54,854 nucleotides of DNA from Pseudomonadota bacterium (GCA_021780035.1 JAJXZO010000082.1:1-54854); one strand, 5' to 3'; positions 25,540-34,641 are shown, numbered from the stretch's first letter. A program made the numbers and translations. The notes: generated by a model from the letters alone, not told the origin.

Positions 25540-26316
25540 ATGGTCAATCTTCTCAAGCAGCGCTGGGCGTCCGGGAAAGCGGCGGTGAACGCCTGGCTCG
25601 CCATTCCGTCGAGCTTTTCGGCGGAAGTGATCGCCCGCTGCGGCTTCGATTCCGTCACCGTCGATGTCCAGCACGGCGTGCAGGACTACATGTCGATGGT
25701 GCAGTGCTTCCAGGCGATGGGTGCCCATCCGGTGACGCCGCTGGTGCGCGTGCCCTGGCTCGAGCCCGGCATCGTCGGCAAAGTGCTGGACGCCGGCGCC
25801 CAGGGGGTGATCTGCCCGATGGTGAACACGCCGGAGGCCGCCGAGGCGCTGGTGCAGTACGCGAAGTATCCGCCGCGCGGCGCGCGTTCCAACGGGCCGA
25901 TCCGCATCACCATGTACGGCGAGGCTTCCGACTATCAGAAGACCGCCAACGACGACACGCTGGTGATCCCGATGATCGAGACGCAGCAGGCGGTGCAGAA
26001 CCTGGATGCGATCCTCGACGTGAAGGGCCTGGCCGGCGTCTATATCGGCCCGGCGGACCTTGCCTTCTCCTACGGGAAGACGCCGAAGCTCGACCACGAG
26101 GACCAGTTCTTCTTCGACATCTATGCGAAGATCATCGCCGCGTGCAGCAAGCGCGGCCTCTATGCCGGCATCCACACCGGCCGGGGCGCCTACGCCGCGC
26201 GCATGATCAAGATGGGCTTCCGCCTCACCACCATCGCCAACGACAGCGGGCTGATGGCGATGGCGGCGAAGGCCGAGATCGCCGACGCGCGCAAGAACTC
26301 CGACGGGATCGCTTGA
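25540..26316 (+). CDS. HpcH/HpaI-type class II pyruvate aldolase
   Basis: Metal-dependent aldolase that cleaves a 4-hydroxy-2-oxoacid to pyruvate (or a homologue) and an aldehyde. The residues known from E. coli HpaI line up by position: His45 (VDVQHGVQDY), Arg70 (VRVPW), Glu147 (IPMIETQQA) and Asp173 (IGPADLAFS). 258 residues. The ATG at 25540 follows AGGAGAGGG. Followed 82 bases later by a UxaA-type dehydratase, it probably cleaves the 2-keto-3-deoxy product of that enzyme; the exact sugar acid is unknown. Confidence 0.92.
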   Translation: MVNLLKQRWASGKAAVNAWLAIPSSFSAEVIARCGFDSVTVDVQHGVQDYMSMVQCFQAMGAHPVTPLVRVPWLEPGIVGKVLDAGAQGVICPMVNTPEAAEALVQYAKYPPRGARSNGPIRITMYGEASDYQKTANDDTLVIPMIETQQAVQNLDAILDVKGLAGVYIGPADLAFSYGKTPKLDHEDQFFFDIYAKIIAACSKRGLYAGIHTGRGAYAARMIKMGFRLTTIANDSGLMAMAAKAEIADARKNSDGIA

Positions 26317-26398
26317 TCCGTCACCTCGCTCTGTGCTTCTGACTGGATGGGCCGGGCATTCTGTCCGGCCCATCGGCGTTTCCGGGAGAGACCCCTAC

Positions 26399-27922
26399 AT
26401 GGCACCACCCAGCGTGCTCCGCCTGCATCCTGATGACGGCATCGTCATCGCCCGCGTTGCGCTGCCCGAAGGCACGGCGATCGCCGATGGCGTCGTGACG
26501 AAAAGCCGCATCCCGGCCGGGCACAAGGTTGCGATCCGCGCCCACGCGGTGGGCGAGGCGGTGCGGCGCTACGGCCAGATCATCGGCTTCGCCACCCAGC
26601 CGATCGCCGCGGGCGAGCACGTGCACGTGCAGAACCTGGCGGTGGGCGAGTTCTCCCGCGACTACGCCTGGGGCGTCGATGCGCGGCCTACCGCGTTCGT
26701 GCCCGCGCCGGCGAGCTTCGAGGGCATCCGCCGCGCCGACGGGCGAGTGGCGACGCGCAACTACATCGGCGTGCTGACCAGCGTGAACTGCTCCGCCTAC
26801 GCGGCGCAACTGGTGGCCGACGCCTTCCGCCGCAGCCCGTTCCTGCGCGACGATCCGCTCGCCGACTTCCCGAACGTCGACGGCGTGGTGGCGCTCACCC
26901 ACAAGACCGGCTGCGGCATGACCTTCGGCGAGCCGATGGCGCTGCTGCGCCGTACGCTGGGCGGCTATGCGCGGCACCCGAACTTCGCCGCCGTCATCAT
27001 GCTCGGCCTCGGCTGCGAGATGAACCAGGTCGGCGGTCTGCTGAACGACCAGAACCTCGCCGGGAAGATCCGCACGCTCGCCATCCAGGACCTGGGCGGC
27101 ACGCGCAAGGCGGCCGAGGCGGGGATCGCCCTGGTGCGCGAATCGCTGGCCGACGCCAACCGCGTGAAGCGCGAGACGGTGCCGGCGAGCGAACTCGTCG
27201 TCGGCCTGCAATGCGGCGCCTCGGACGGATATTCGGGCGTTTCCGCCAACCCGGCGCTGGGGGCGGCGAGCGACCTCGTGGTGCGGCACGGCGGCACCGT
27301 CATCCTCTCGGAGACGCCGGAGACCTACGGTGCCGAGCACCTGCTGACGCGCCGCGCCGTGAGCCGCGAGGTGGGCGAAAAGCTCGTGTCGCTGATCCGC
27401 TGGTGGGAGGAATACACCGCCCGCGAAGGGGCCGAGATCGACGCCAACCCGAGCCCGGGCAACAAGGCGGGCGGGCTTACCACCATCCTGGAGAAGTCGC
27501 TCGGCGCGCTGGTGAAGGCGGGCAGCACCAATCTGGTGGACGTACTGCGCTACGCCGACACGGTGACGCAGAAGGGCCTCGTGTTCATGGACACGCCCGG
27601 ATACGACCCGGTTTCCGCCACCGGGCAGGTGGCGGGCGGCGCCAACCTCGTGTGCTTCACCACCGGGCGCGGCTCGGTCTACGGCTGCAAGCCGACGCCG
27701 TCCATGAAGCTCGCCTCCAACACGGCGATGTTCCAGCACATGCAGGACGACATGGACGTCAACTGCGGCACCATCCTCGACGGCGAGGAGACGCTGGAGC
27801 AGTGCGGCGAGCGCATCTTCCGGGCGATGCTGCGGGTGGCGAGCGGCGAGAAGACGAAATCCGAACTTCTCGGCGTCGGCGACGCCGAGTTCGCCCCCTG
27901 GGTGCAAGGCGCCGTGATGTGA
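26399..27922 (+). CDS. UxaA/GarD family dehydratase (altronate dehydratase-like)
   Basis: Dehydrates a sugar acid to the 2-keto-3-deoxy acid. The 507-residue product starts at ATG 26399, after GGGAGAG, with an SAF domain (about residues 1-95, SVLRLHPDDGIVIARVALPE) followed by the catalytic UxaA region: GVLTSVNCSAYAAQLVADAF, the cysteine motif THKTGCGMTFGEP, and NPSPGNKAGGLTTILEKSLG. Cys-containing stretches near the C-terminus (GRGSVYGCKPTPSMK) are also typical. Both domains in one polypeptide is the usual altronate/galactarate dehydratase layout. Substrate is not fixed by sequence; altronate is only the best-known family example. Confidence 0.88.
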   Translation: MAPPSVLRLHPDDGIVIARVALPEGTAIADGVVTKSRIPAGHKVAIRAHAVGEAVRRYGQIIGFATQPIAAGEHVHVQNLAVGEFSRDYAWGVDARPTAFVPAPASFEGIRRADGRVATRNYIGVLTSVNCSAYAAQLVADAFRRSPFLRDDPLADFPNVDGVVALTHKTGCGMTFGEPMALLRRTLGGYARHPNFAAVIMLGLGCEMNQVGGLLNDQNLAGKIRTLAIQDLGGTRKAAEAGIALVRESLADANRVKRETVPASELVVGLQCGASDGYSGVSANPALGAASDLVVRHGGTVILSETPETYGAEHLLTRRAVSREVGEKLVSLIRWWEEYTAREGAEIDANPSPGNKAGGLTTILEKSLGALVKAGSTNLVDVLRYADTVTQKGLVFMDTPGYDPVSATGQVAGGANLVCFTTGRGSVYGCKPTPSMKLASNTAMFQHMQDDMDVNCGTILDGEETLEQCGERIFRAMLRVASGEKTKSELLGVGDAEFAPWVQGAVM

Positions 27923-27933
27923 GAGCCGCGCAC

Positions 27934-27962
27934 CCGTCCCCGGAGTTGGCCCCCGGGGACGG
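27934..27962. terminator. Hairpin between convergent genes
   Basis: Perfect 10-bp arms CCGTCCCCGG (27934-27943) and CCGGGGACGG (27953-27962) with a 9-base loop, between the stops of the dehydratase (+) and the flavin reductase (-). No U-run on either side, so terminator function is tentative. Confidence 0.45.
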
Positions 27963-27971
27963 CGGCGAGCC

Positions 27972-29033
27972 TCAGTTCAAACCGAGGGCCGGGTAGTCGG
28001 TGTAGCCGCGCGCGCCGTTGCTGTACAGCGTCTGCATGTCCACGGTGGCGAGCGGGGCGTTGTGGCCGAGCCGATGCGGCAGGTCCGGGTTGGCGATGAA
28101 CAGCTTGCCGAAGGCGACAGCGTCGATTTCGCCGCCGGCGAGCGCCGCTTCGGCCTGTTCCGGCGTGAAGCCCTCGTTGCCGATCACCGCGCCGGCGAAC
28201 AGCGCCTTCAGCTTCGGCAGCAGCCTCGGCTCGTGGCGGCTCTCGCGGATGAACAGGAAGGCGATGGAGCGCCGGCCGAGTTCGCTCGCCACATGGCCGA
28301 AAGTGGCGGCGGGGTTGGAATCGCCCATGTCGTTGCCGTCGCCGCGCGGGGCGAGGTGCACACCGACGCGCCCCTTGCCCCAGACGGAGACGCAGGCGTC
28401 GGTCACTTCCAGAAGCAGCCGGGCCCGGTTCTCCACCGAACCGCCATAGGCATCGGTGCGGCGGTTGCTGCCATCCTGGAGGAACTGGTCGAGCAGGTAG
28501 CCGTTAGCGCCGTGCACCTCGACACCGTCGAAGCCGGCGCGTCTGGCGTTCTCAGCCCCCTGGCGGAAGGCGGCGACGATGCCGGGAATTTCCCCGATTT
28601 CAAGCGCCCGCGGTACCACGAACGGGCGGGCGGGATAGATGCGGTTGACGTGGCCCTTCGGCGCGATGGCGCTGGGGCCGACGGGGAGAGCGCCGCCGAG
28701 ATACACCGGGTCGGAGACGCGGCCGACGTGCCACAGTTGCAGCACGATGCGCCCGCCGGTCGCGTGCACCGAATCGGTTACCCGCTTCCAGCCCGAAACC
28801 TGCGCCTCGGACCAGATGCCCGGCGTGTCGGGGTAGCCGATTCCCATCGGCGTCACCGAGGTGGCCTCGCTGAGGATGAGCCCGGCGGAGGCGCGCTGGC
28901 GGTAGTACTCGGCCATCAGCGCGTTCGGCACCCGCCCCTCGGAATCGGCGCGCGAGCGCGTCAGCGGCGCCATGACGATGCGGTTGGGAAGGCGAAGCTC
29001 GCCGAGGGAGACGGGGTCGAACAGTCCGGGCAT
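27972..29033 (-). CDS. Old yellow enzyme family alkene reductase
   Basis: FMN-dependent NAD(P)H:flavin oxidoreductase that reduces activated C=C bonds (NemA/XenA-type). The ATG at 29033 gives MPGLFDPVSLGELRLPNRIV, the standard OYE start. The FMN and substrate-binding region VEVHGANGYLLDQFLQDGSN and TDAYGGSVENRARLLLEV is intact, and GNEGFTPEQAEAAL with AFGKLFIANPDLP forms the phosphate-binding end. 353 residues. It heads toward the dehydratase on the opposite strand; a role in the neighbouring acid metabolism is possible but not shown. Confidence 0.94.
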   Translation of the reverse strand: MPGLFDPVSLGELRLPNRIVMAPLTRSRADSEGRVPNALMAEYYRQRASAGLILSEATSVTPMGIGYPDTPGIWSEAQVSGWKRVTDSVHATGGRIVLQLWHVGRVSDPVYLGGALPVGPSAIAPKGHVNRIYPARPFVVPRALEIGEIPGIVAAFRQGAENARRAGFDGVEVHGANGYLLDQFLQDGSNRRTDAYGGSVENRARLLLEVTDACVSVWGKGRVGVHLAPRGDGNDMGDSNPAATFGHVASELGRRSIAFLFIRESRHEPRLLPKLKALFAGAVIGNEGFTPEQAEAALAGGEIDAVAFGKLFIANPDLPHRLGHNAPLATVDMQTLYSNGARGYTDYPALGLN

Positions 29034-29116
29034 GATGCATCCTGTTTGCAAATTGCAACTGCCCGCAGGTGGGGAGGCGGGAGCGGCGCGTCAATGTCCG
29101 CGCCGCCCTGCCGCCG

Positions 29117-29962
29117 TCAGGCGGCGACGACGCGCTGCCGCTGCTCGCCCAGCCCTTCGACGCCGAGCCGCATCTCCTGGCCGGGGCGCAGGAAGATGGG
29201 GTTCGGCTTCTTCCCCATGCCGACGCCCGGCGGCGTGCCGGTGGAGATGATGTCGCCCGGATGCAGGGTGATGAAATGGCTTACGTAGGAGACCAGTTTC
29301 CTCACGCCGAAGATCATCGTGCGCGTGCTGCCGCTCTGCATGCGCCGGCCGTCCACGTCGAGCCACAGGGCGAGGTTCTGCGGGTCGAGCACTTCGTCCT
29401 TCGTCACCATCCAGGGGCCGGTGGGGCCGAAGGTATCGCAGCCTTTGCCCTTGTCCCAGGTGCCGCCGCGCTCGATCTGGAACTCCCGCTCGCTGACGTC
29501 ATTGACGATGCAGTAGCCGGCGACGAAATCGAGAGCTTCCGCCTCCGATACGTATTGCGCCCGGCTGCCGATGACGATGCCAAGCTCCACCTCCCAGTCG
29601 GTCTTCGCCGAGTTGCGCGGGATCTTCACCTCGTCGTAGGGACCGTTGAAGGCGCCGAGCGACTTCAGGAAGATGATCGGCTCCTTCGGCAAGGGCGAGC
29701 CGGTTTCCGCCGCGTGGTCGGCGTAGTTGAGGCCGATGCAGACGAAATTGAGCGGCCTGGCGATGCAGGGGCCGATGCGGTGCGTGCCGTGCACGACAGG
29801 CAGCGTGGCGGGGTCGATTGCCGCGAGCTTGGCCAGCCCCGCGGGCGAGAGGGTATGGCCGTCGATGTCCGGCACGACGTCGGACAGGTCGCGGACGTTG
29901 CCGTCCTTGTCGGCCAGTCCGGGCTTCTCGGCCCCGGCGGGGCCCCAGCGCAACAGTTTCAT
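29117..29962 (-). CDS. Fumarylacetoacetate hydrolase family protein
   Basis: FAH-fold enzyme, probably a hydrolase or decarboxylase acting on a diketo or keto acid. The 281-residue product has the short N-terminal cap (residues 1-70) and the catalytic domain beginning NFVCIGLNYADHAAETG. Metal-binding acidic residues lie in KTDWEVELGIVIG (two Glu) and in YCIVNDVSEREFQ (Asp). GTWDKGKGCDTFGPTGPWMV and the end GDIISTGTPPGVGMGKKP are family hallmarks. Closest recognisable subfamily is the 2,4-didehydro-3-deoxy-L-rhamnonate hydrolase/ureidoglycolate-lyase-like group. It lies on the same strand between the OYE and dehydrogenase genes. Confidence 0.92.
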   Translation of the reverse strand: MKLLRWGPAGAEKPGLADKDGNVRDLSDVVPDIDGHTLSPAGLAKLAAIDPATLPVVHGTHRIGPCIARPLNFVCIGLNYADHAAETGSPLPKEPIIFLKSLGAFNGPYDEVKIPRNSAKTDWEVELGIVIGSRAQYVSEAEALDFVAGYCIVNDVSEREFQIERGGTWDKGKGCDTFGPTGPWMVTKDEVLDPQNLALWLDVDGRRMQSGSTRTMIFGVRKLVSYVSHFITLHPGDIISTGTPPGVGMGKKPNPIFLRPGQEMRLGVEGLGEQRQRVVAA

Positions 29963-30004
29963 TCCTGCTCCTCCCCTTGAGGTGTGCGATCGCGATGGCG
30001 GGGT

Positions 30005-31009
30005 CTAGCGTCCGCCCGCGACGATGACGTTCTGCGGCCGCGGCCCGAACAGGGCGGCGGCGGCGGTTTCCGCCGATTTCGTGCGGATGTCGTCCCAGGC
30101 CTGCGGCGAGTGGTAGGCGGCGTGCGGCGTCACCACGAGGCGACCGCGCAGCCATTCCTCTCCGGCGCGGTAGGCACGCAGCAGGTCGGGCAGCGGGTCC
30201 TGCGGCGGTTCGACCGGCAGCACGTCGAGCCCGGCGCCGGCGATGGTACCTTCGCGCAGCAGCACTTCCAGCGCCGCGAGGTCCATCACCGGCCCGCGCG
30301 AGGTGTTGACCACCACCGCGCCCTCTGCGAGCAGGCGCAACTGGTCGAGGCCGATCATGTTCCTGGTTTCGTCGGTGAGCGGCGTGTGCAGGCTGAGCAC
30401 GTTGGTGCCTTCGAGCAGCGACTCCAGGGTCTTGGCCCGCCGCACGCCGAGCGAGAGTTCGGTGCCCGGCGGCCGGTACGGGTCGTAGAACCAGACGTCG
30501 AAGCCGAACGCCTTCGCCCTGAGCGCCACCGCGGTGCCGATGCGCCCCAGTCCGACAATGCCGAAGCGCTGGCCACCGAGTCGCGCCACCAGCGGCGTGG
30601 GGATGGCGTCCCACGCTTCCGGCTGCTCGCCGCGCTGGCCGTCGTGATAGAGGGCAATGCCGCGCCGCAGCGTCAGCATCAGCGCCATGGCGTGGTCGGC
30701 GACCTCGGTGGTGCCGTAGTCGGGCACGTTGCACACCATCACGCCGTTGGCCGTGGCCGCCTCGCAATCGATGATGTCGTAGCCCACTCCCATGCGCACG
30801 ATGGCGCGGAGCCGCGGGAAGCGGGGAAAATCGGCGGTGCCGACGCGGACGTAGATGCTGAGGATCGCATCGACATCGGCGCATTCGGCGTCGTCGAGTT
30901 CGGCAAGCGCGGCGACGTTGCGCATCAGCACGCGCACGCCATCGCCGAACAGTTCCCGCTCCACGGCGTCGTCGCTGTAGGGGCTGTCCGCGTAAAGGAT
31001 GGTGGTCAT
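30005..31009 (-). CDS. D-isomer-specific 2-hydroxyacid dehydrogenase (CtBP-like)
   Basis: NAD(P)H-dependent oxidoreductase interconverting 2-keto acids and D-2-hydroxy acids. The ATG at 31009 gives MTTILYADSPYSDDAVEREL; an upstream extension to 31285 overlaps the divergent gene and is not coding. Visible motifs: Rossmann FGIVGLGRIGTAVALRAK, catalytic Arg in VVNTSRGPVMDLAAL, Glu in DVLPVEPPQDPLP and His in VVTPHAAYHS. 334 residues. The C-terminal-binding-protein-like subfamily often acts on phosphoglycerate, glyoxylate or hydroxypyruvate. It shares a 121-base divergent promoter region with the ThDP enzyme. Confidence 0.92.
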   Translation of the reverse strand: MTTILYADSPYSDDAVERELFGDGVRVLMRNVAALAELDDAECADVDAILSIYVRVGTADFPRFPRLRAIVRMGVGYDIIDCEAATANGVMVCNVPDYGTTEVADHAMALMLTLRRGIALYHDGQRGEQPEAWDAIPTPLVARLGGQRFGIVGLGRIGTAVALRAKAFGFDVWFYDPYRPPGTELSLGVRRAKTLESLLEGTNVLSLHTPLTDETRNMIGLDQLRLLAEGAVVVNTSRGPVMDLAALEVLLREGTIAGAGLDVLPVEPPQDPLPDLLRAYRAGEEWLRGRLVVTPHAAYHSPQAWDDIRTKSAETAAAALFGPRPQNVIVAGGR

Positions 31010-31130
31010 CGTTCCTCCGCACCTTGCGCCGCCAGCGGGGCGGGCGCAGACGAGGACACTGTGCGCCGGAAGCGGGGCTTGCGGAAGATCCACGCGTCGC
31101 GCGTGGGCGGAAGGAGAGAATACGGCGATC

Positions 31131-32669
31131 ATGAACGGTGCGGAAAGCCTGGTGCGCACGCTCGGTGCCTCCGGCGTCGATACGTGCTTCGCCAATCCCG
31201 GCACGAGCGAGATGCATTTCGTTGCCGCGCTCGACCAGGTGGGCGGCATACGCTGCATTCTCGGCCTGTTCGAAGGCGTGGTCACCGGCGCCGCCGACGG
31301 CTACGCCCGCATGGCCGGCAAGCCCGCCGCCACACTGCTGCACTGCGGCCCGGGTCTGGCCAACGGGCTGGCCAACCTGCACAACGCCCGGCGCGCCGCC
31401 TCGATGGTGGTTAACTGCGTCGGGGACCAGGCCACCGGGCACCGGCCGCTCGATGCGCCGCTCACCGCCGATACCGAGGGTTGGGCGCGCGGCGTTTCCT
31501 CGTGGGTGCGCACGGCGGCCAACGCCGCCGAGGTGGGCGTGGCGGGAGCCGAGGCGGTGCGCGCGGCGCGCACCTCGCCGGGCGGAATCGCCACGCTGAT
31601 CCTGCCTTCCGATACCTGCTGGAACCCGGGCGGCGTGGTGGCCGCGCCCCTGCCGGTGCCGCCGGCGCCCATGGTCGCCCCGCATGTGGTGGGCGAGATC
31701 GCCCGCGTGCTGCGCCGTGGCGAGCCCGCGATGCTGTTGCTGGCGAACGATGCGCTGCGCACCGGGGCGCTGGCTGCCGCGCACCGCATCGCCGCCGCCA
31801 CCGGGGCACAACTGTGGGCGCCGCACGGCAACCGCCGCATCGAGCACGGCGCCGGGCGCTTCCCGATCGCGCGCGTGCCCTACGTGGTGGATACCGCCGT
31901 CGCTACCTTCGCCAACATCCGCCACGTCATCCTGGTGGGCGAGCCGCGGCCGCCGGTGGGCTTCTTCGCCTATCCGGGCAAGCCCGGCATCATGACGCCG
32001 CCCGGGGCGGAGGTGCACGTTCTCGCCCGGCCGGAGCAGAACCTGTTGGCGGCGCTCGAGGCGCTGGCCGAAGAACTCGGGGCGCCCGCGGTGCCGTCTC
32101 CCGCCGGAAGCCAGCCGGAAGCGGCGACGGGGGCGGTGACGGCGGAGAGCTTCGCCGCCTCGCTCGCGGCGCTGCTGCCGGAAGGGGCGATCGTCGTGGA
32201 GGAGAGCGTCTCCTTCGGGCGCGGCTGCTATCCGGCCTGCCACTTCTCCCCGCCCCACGACTGGCTGGCCATTACCGGCGGGGCCATCGGCTGCGGCATT
32301 CCGCTGGCCACGGGGGCGGCGGTGGCCGCGCCGGGGCGGCGGGTGGTGACGCTCGAGGCCGACGGCTCGGCACTTTACACTCTACAGGGGCTGTGGACGC
32401 AGGCGCGGGAGGGGCTGGACGTGACCACCGTCGTCCTCGCCAACCGCAAATACGCGATCCTGCTGCGCGAGTTCGCCAACGTCGGCGCCGTTCCGGGGCC
32501 GATCGCGCACACCATGATGGACCTCGAGCGCCCGTGCCTCGATTTCGTGGCGCTGGCGAAGGGGCTTGGCGTGGAGGCGGCGCAGGCGGCCGACATGGCG
32601 GCGTTCAACGACCTGTTCGCGGCGTCGCTGCGGCACAAAGGGCCGTTCCTGATCGAACTGGCGATCTGA
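31131..32669 (+). CDS. Thiamine diphosphate-dependent enzyme, acetolactate synthase-like
   Basis: Member of the large ThDP family (acetolactate synthase large subunit/benzoylformate decarboxylase type). The ATG at 31131 has AAGGAGA upstream. N-terminal Pyr domain with SGVDTCFANPGTSEMHFVAA and the catalytic Glu region LGLFEGVVTGAADGYARMAG (about residue 47); central domain; C-terminal PP domain with the Mg-ThDP motif TLEADGSALYTLQGLWTQAR ending in VLANRKYAI. 512 residues, shorter than biosynthetic IlvB and with no IlvN neighbour, so valine synthesis is unlikely. It probably decarboxylates a 2-keto acid. Substrate unknown. Confidence 0.88.
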   Translation: MNGAESLVRTLGASGVDTCFANPGTSEMHFVAALDQVGGIRCILGLFEGVVTGAADGYARMAGKPAATLLHCGPGLANGLANLHNARRAASMVVNCVGDQATGHRPLDAPLTADTEGWARGVSSWVRTAANAAEVGVAGAEAVRAARTSPGGIATLILPSDTCWNPGGVVAAPLPVPPAPMVAPHVVGEIARVLRRGEPAMLLLANDALRTGALAAAHRIAAATGAQLWAPHGNRRIEHGAGRFPIARVPYVVDTAVATFANIRHVILVGEPRPPVGFFAYPGKPGIMTPPGAEVHVLARPEQNLLAALEALAEELGAPAVPSPAGSQPEAATGAVTAESFAASLAALLPEGAIVVEESVSFGRGCYPACHFSPPHDWLAITGGAIGCGIPLATGAAVAAPGRRVVTLEADGSALYTLQGLWTQAREGLDVTTVVLANRKYAILLREFANVGAVPGPIAHTMMDLERPCLDFVALAKGLGVEAAQAADMAAFNDLFAASLRHKGPFLIELAI

Positions 32670-32678
32670 GAGCGTCGC

Positions 32679-33668
32679 CTACCCGTCGAAGCGCTGCTTC
32701 CAGCCGGGCACGGCGCCGGGAAAGGGCAAGGGCGCGGCCTCGTAGACGCCGCGGGCGATGGCGCGCGCCAGCACCATGGTCGCCGCCTGCCCGATCTCGG
32801 TGAGTTCCCGCTCGTCCGCCGCGGGACCATCGCCGGTGGCGGCGGCAAACACCGTGTCGCCGTCCATCGGCGCGTGCGCCGGCAGCAGCGCGCGCGAAAG
32901 CCCGTCGTTCGCCATCAGCGCGAGCCGCTTCGCCTGCGGCTTGGAGAGCGAGGCGTCGGTTGCCACGAGGGCGATGGTGGTGGCGGCGGCGCCGGTGCGC
33001 TTGAGGCGCGGCGTCAAGGCCGCGGGCGGCATCCTCTCCGGCCAGCCGCGGCCGCCGAACTCCGCTCCCTGCTCGAACGGCGCAGCCCAGAACCAGGGTC
33101 CGTCGCCGATGAGCGGCGTGCCAAGCGCATTCACCGCGGCGACGGCGCCGACGACGCGGCCGCCGGCGGTGACGGCGGAGGCGGAGCCGAGACCGCCCTT
33201 CACGTTCGCCGTGGTCGCTCCGGTGCCGGCGCCCACGCTGCCGAGGGCGAAATCGCCCGAAGCGGCGTTGCGGGCCGCCTCGTAGCCGAGATCCCGCCAC
33301 GGTGGGAACCGGCCCCAGTCGAGACTTCCGCCGTTGCCGAGATCGAACAGGATGGCACAGCTCACCAGAGGCACCGGCGCTCCGCGCATGACGAAGCCGC
33401 GACCCTGCTCCCGAAGCGCCGCGCGCACGCCCCCCGCGGCGTCGAGGCCCCATACCGAGCCACCGGAGAGCGCCACCGCGTCGATGGCGCCGATGGTCAT
33501 TTCCGGCTCCAGCATGGCGGTATCCTGCCCGCCCGGCGCGCCGCCGAGCACGGCGACGGAGACCACCGCCGGCCTGTCGAACACGATCGCGGTGACGCCG
33601 GAGGCGAGCGCGACATCGGTCGCATGTCCCACGGTGATGCCGCCGATGTCGGTGATCAGGTTGCGCAT
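32679..33668 (-). CDS. P1 family (DmpA-type) peptidase
   Basis: N-terminal nucleophile-type aminopeptidase of the S58/DmpA family, which activates itself by internal cleavage. The ATG at 33668 follows GGAAGGAG and gives MRNLITDIGGITVGHATDVA, the common family start. Other signatures: AVALSGGSVWGLDAAGGVRA, GSVGAGTGATTANVKGGLGS, and TTIALVATDASLSKPQAKRL, which corresponds to the start of the small subunit; then MDGDTVFAAATGDG. 329 residues. It converges with the ThDP gene (9 bases apart) and diverges from the phosphatase. Confidence 0.9.
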   Translation of the reverse strand: MRNLITDIGGITVGHATDVALASGVTAIVFDRPAVVSVAVLGGAPGGQDTAMLEPEMTIGAIDAVALSGGSVWGLDAAGGVRAALREQGRGFVMRGAPVPLVSCAILFDLGNGGSLDWGRFPPWRDLGYEAARNAASGDFALGSVGAGTGATTANVKGGLGSASAVTAGGRVVGAVAAVNALGTPLIGDGPWFWAAPFEQGAEFGGRGWPERMPPAALTPRLKRTGAAATTIALVATDASLSKPQAKRLALMANDGLSRALLPAHAPMDGDTVFAAATGDGPAADERELTEIGQAATMVLARAIARGVYEAAPLPFPGAVPGWKQRFDG

Positions 33669-33747
33669 CGCGTCTCCTTCCTCCATTTCTGCCGACGCGG
33701 GAAGGGGGACCGGAAGGCCGGTCCGCCTGCCGCACCGGAGGACTTGC

Positions 33748-34641
33748 GTGGACGATACATGCGGAGTGGTGCGGCCGATGCCGCTCGACGGCGTCTCCAA
33801 CCTGCGCGATCTCGGCGGGTGGCCGGCTTCGGGCGGAGTGCGCGTGCGTTTCGGCGAAATCTACCGGTCCGCGGTGCCGGCCACGCCGACGGCGGAGGAC
33901 TGCGCCCGCCTGTCCGCGATGGGCCTGCGCACCCTGGTCGATCTGCGCAGCGAGCCGGAGAAGTCGATGGTGCCGCTGCGGCTCGACTGCCTTGGCGGCG
34001 TGCCGGTGGAGGAATTGCCGGTCGATCCCTCGCTCGGTGTGCCGCTGCACAGGCTGGCAGCGGCGTACGACAAGGACGGCGACTACGCGCTTGGCCTGCT
34101 GCGGCACGCCTACGCCAGCTACGCGCGTGATTGGTCGCACCAGTACGCGCGGCTGCTGGAACTGCTGGCCGACCCGGCGTGCCGGCCGCTGCTGTTCTTC
34201 TGCTCCGCCGGCAAGGATCGCACCGGCTTCGGCGCGGCGCTGGTGCTGGCGGCGCTCGGTGTCGGCCGCGAGGCGATCCGCGCGGATTACCTGCAGACCA
34301 ACGTTCTCTGGCGGGGCGACGAGAAGCTGCGCGCGCTGCTGCCGCCCGCCATCGCCGAGGTGCTGATGGCGGCGCACGCCGAACTGCTCGACGTCGCCTT
34401 CGCGGCGATGCGCGAGGACAGCGGCTCGGTCGCCGGTTATCTGGAACGGCGGCTCGGGCTGGATGCAGAGCGCTGCCGGCGGTTGCGTGCGGATCTGCTG
34501 GTGGCCGGGCCGGGGGGCGCCGTCTCAGGCCTTGCGCCTGCGGCCGATGGTGAGCAGGCCCGCGCTGACGATCACCATCGCGCCGATTATGGTCCAGAAG
34601 TCGGGCCAGGCGCCGAAGACTGCCCAGCCGAGGCCGGTTGA
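33748..34641 (+). CDS. Tyrosine/dual-specificity-type protein phosphatase
   Basis: Phosphatase of the Y_phosphatase3 family. GTG at 33748 with GGAGGA just upstream gives a start ahead of the conserved VSNLRDLGGWPASGGVRVRF. The CX5R catalytic loop is FFCSAGKDRTGFGAA with Cys152 and Arg158; the general-acid region upstream is loosely conserved. Length 297 residues. The last 39 codons or so overlap, antisense, the end of the convergent exporter gene; that tail (after about residue 257) is Asp/Ala/Gly-rich and probably not part of the fold. Substrate may be phosphotyrosine or a phospho-sugar or lipid. Confidence 0.86.
   Translation: MDDTCGVVRPMPLDGVSNLRDLGGWPASGGVRVRFGEIYRSAVPATPTAEDCARLSAMGLRTLVDLRSEPEKSMVPLRLDCLGGVPVEELPVDPSLGVPLHRLAAAYDKDGDYALGLLRHAYASYARDWSHQYARLLELLADPACRPLLFFCSAGKDRTGFGAALVLAALGVGREAIRADYLQTNVLWRGDEKLRALLPPAIAEVLMAAHAELLDVAFAAMREDSGSVAGYLERRLGLDAERCRRLRADLLVAGPGGAVSGLAPAADGEQARADDHHRADYGPEVGPGAEDCPAEAG

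Noticed and set aside
29499-32258. Minus-strand open frame of about 920 codons
   Set aside because: Crosses three well-supported genes on both strands and has low-complexity translation.
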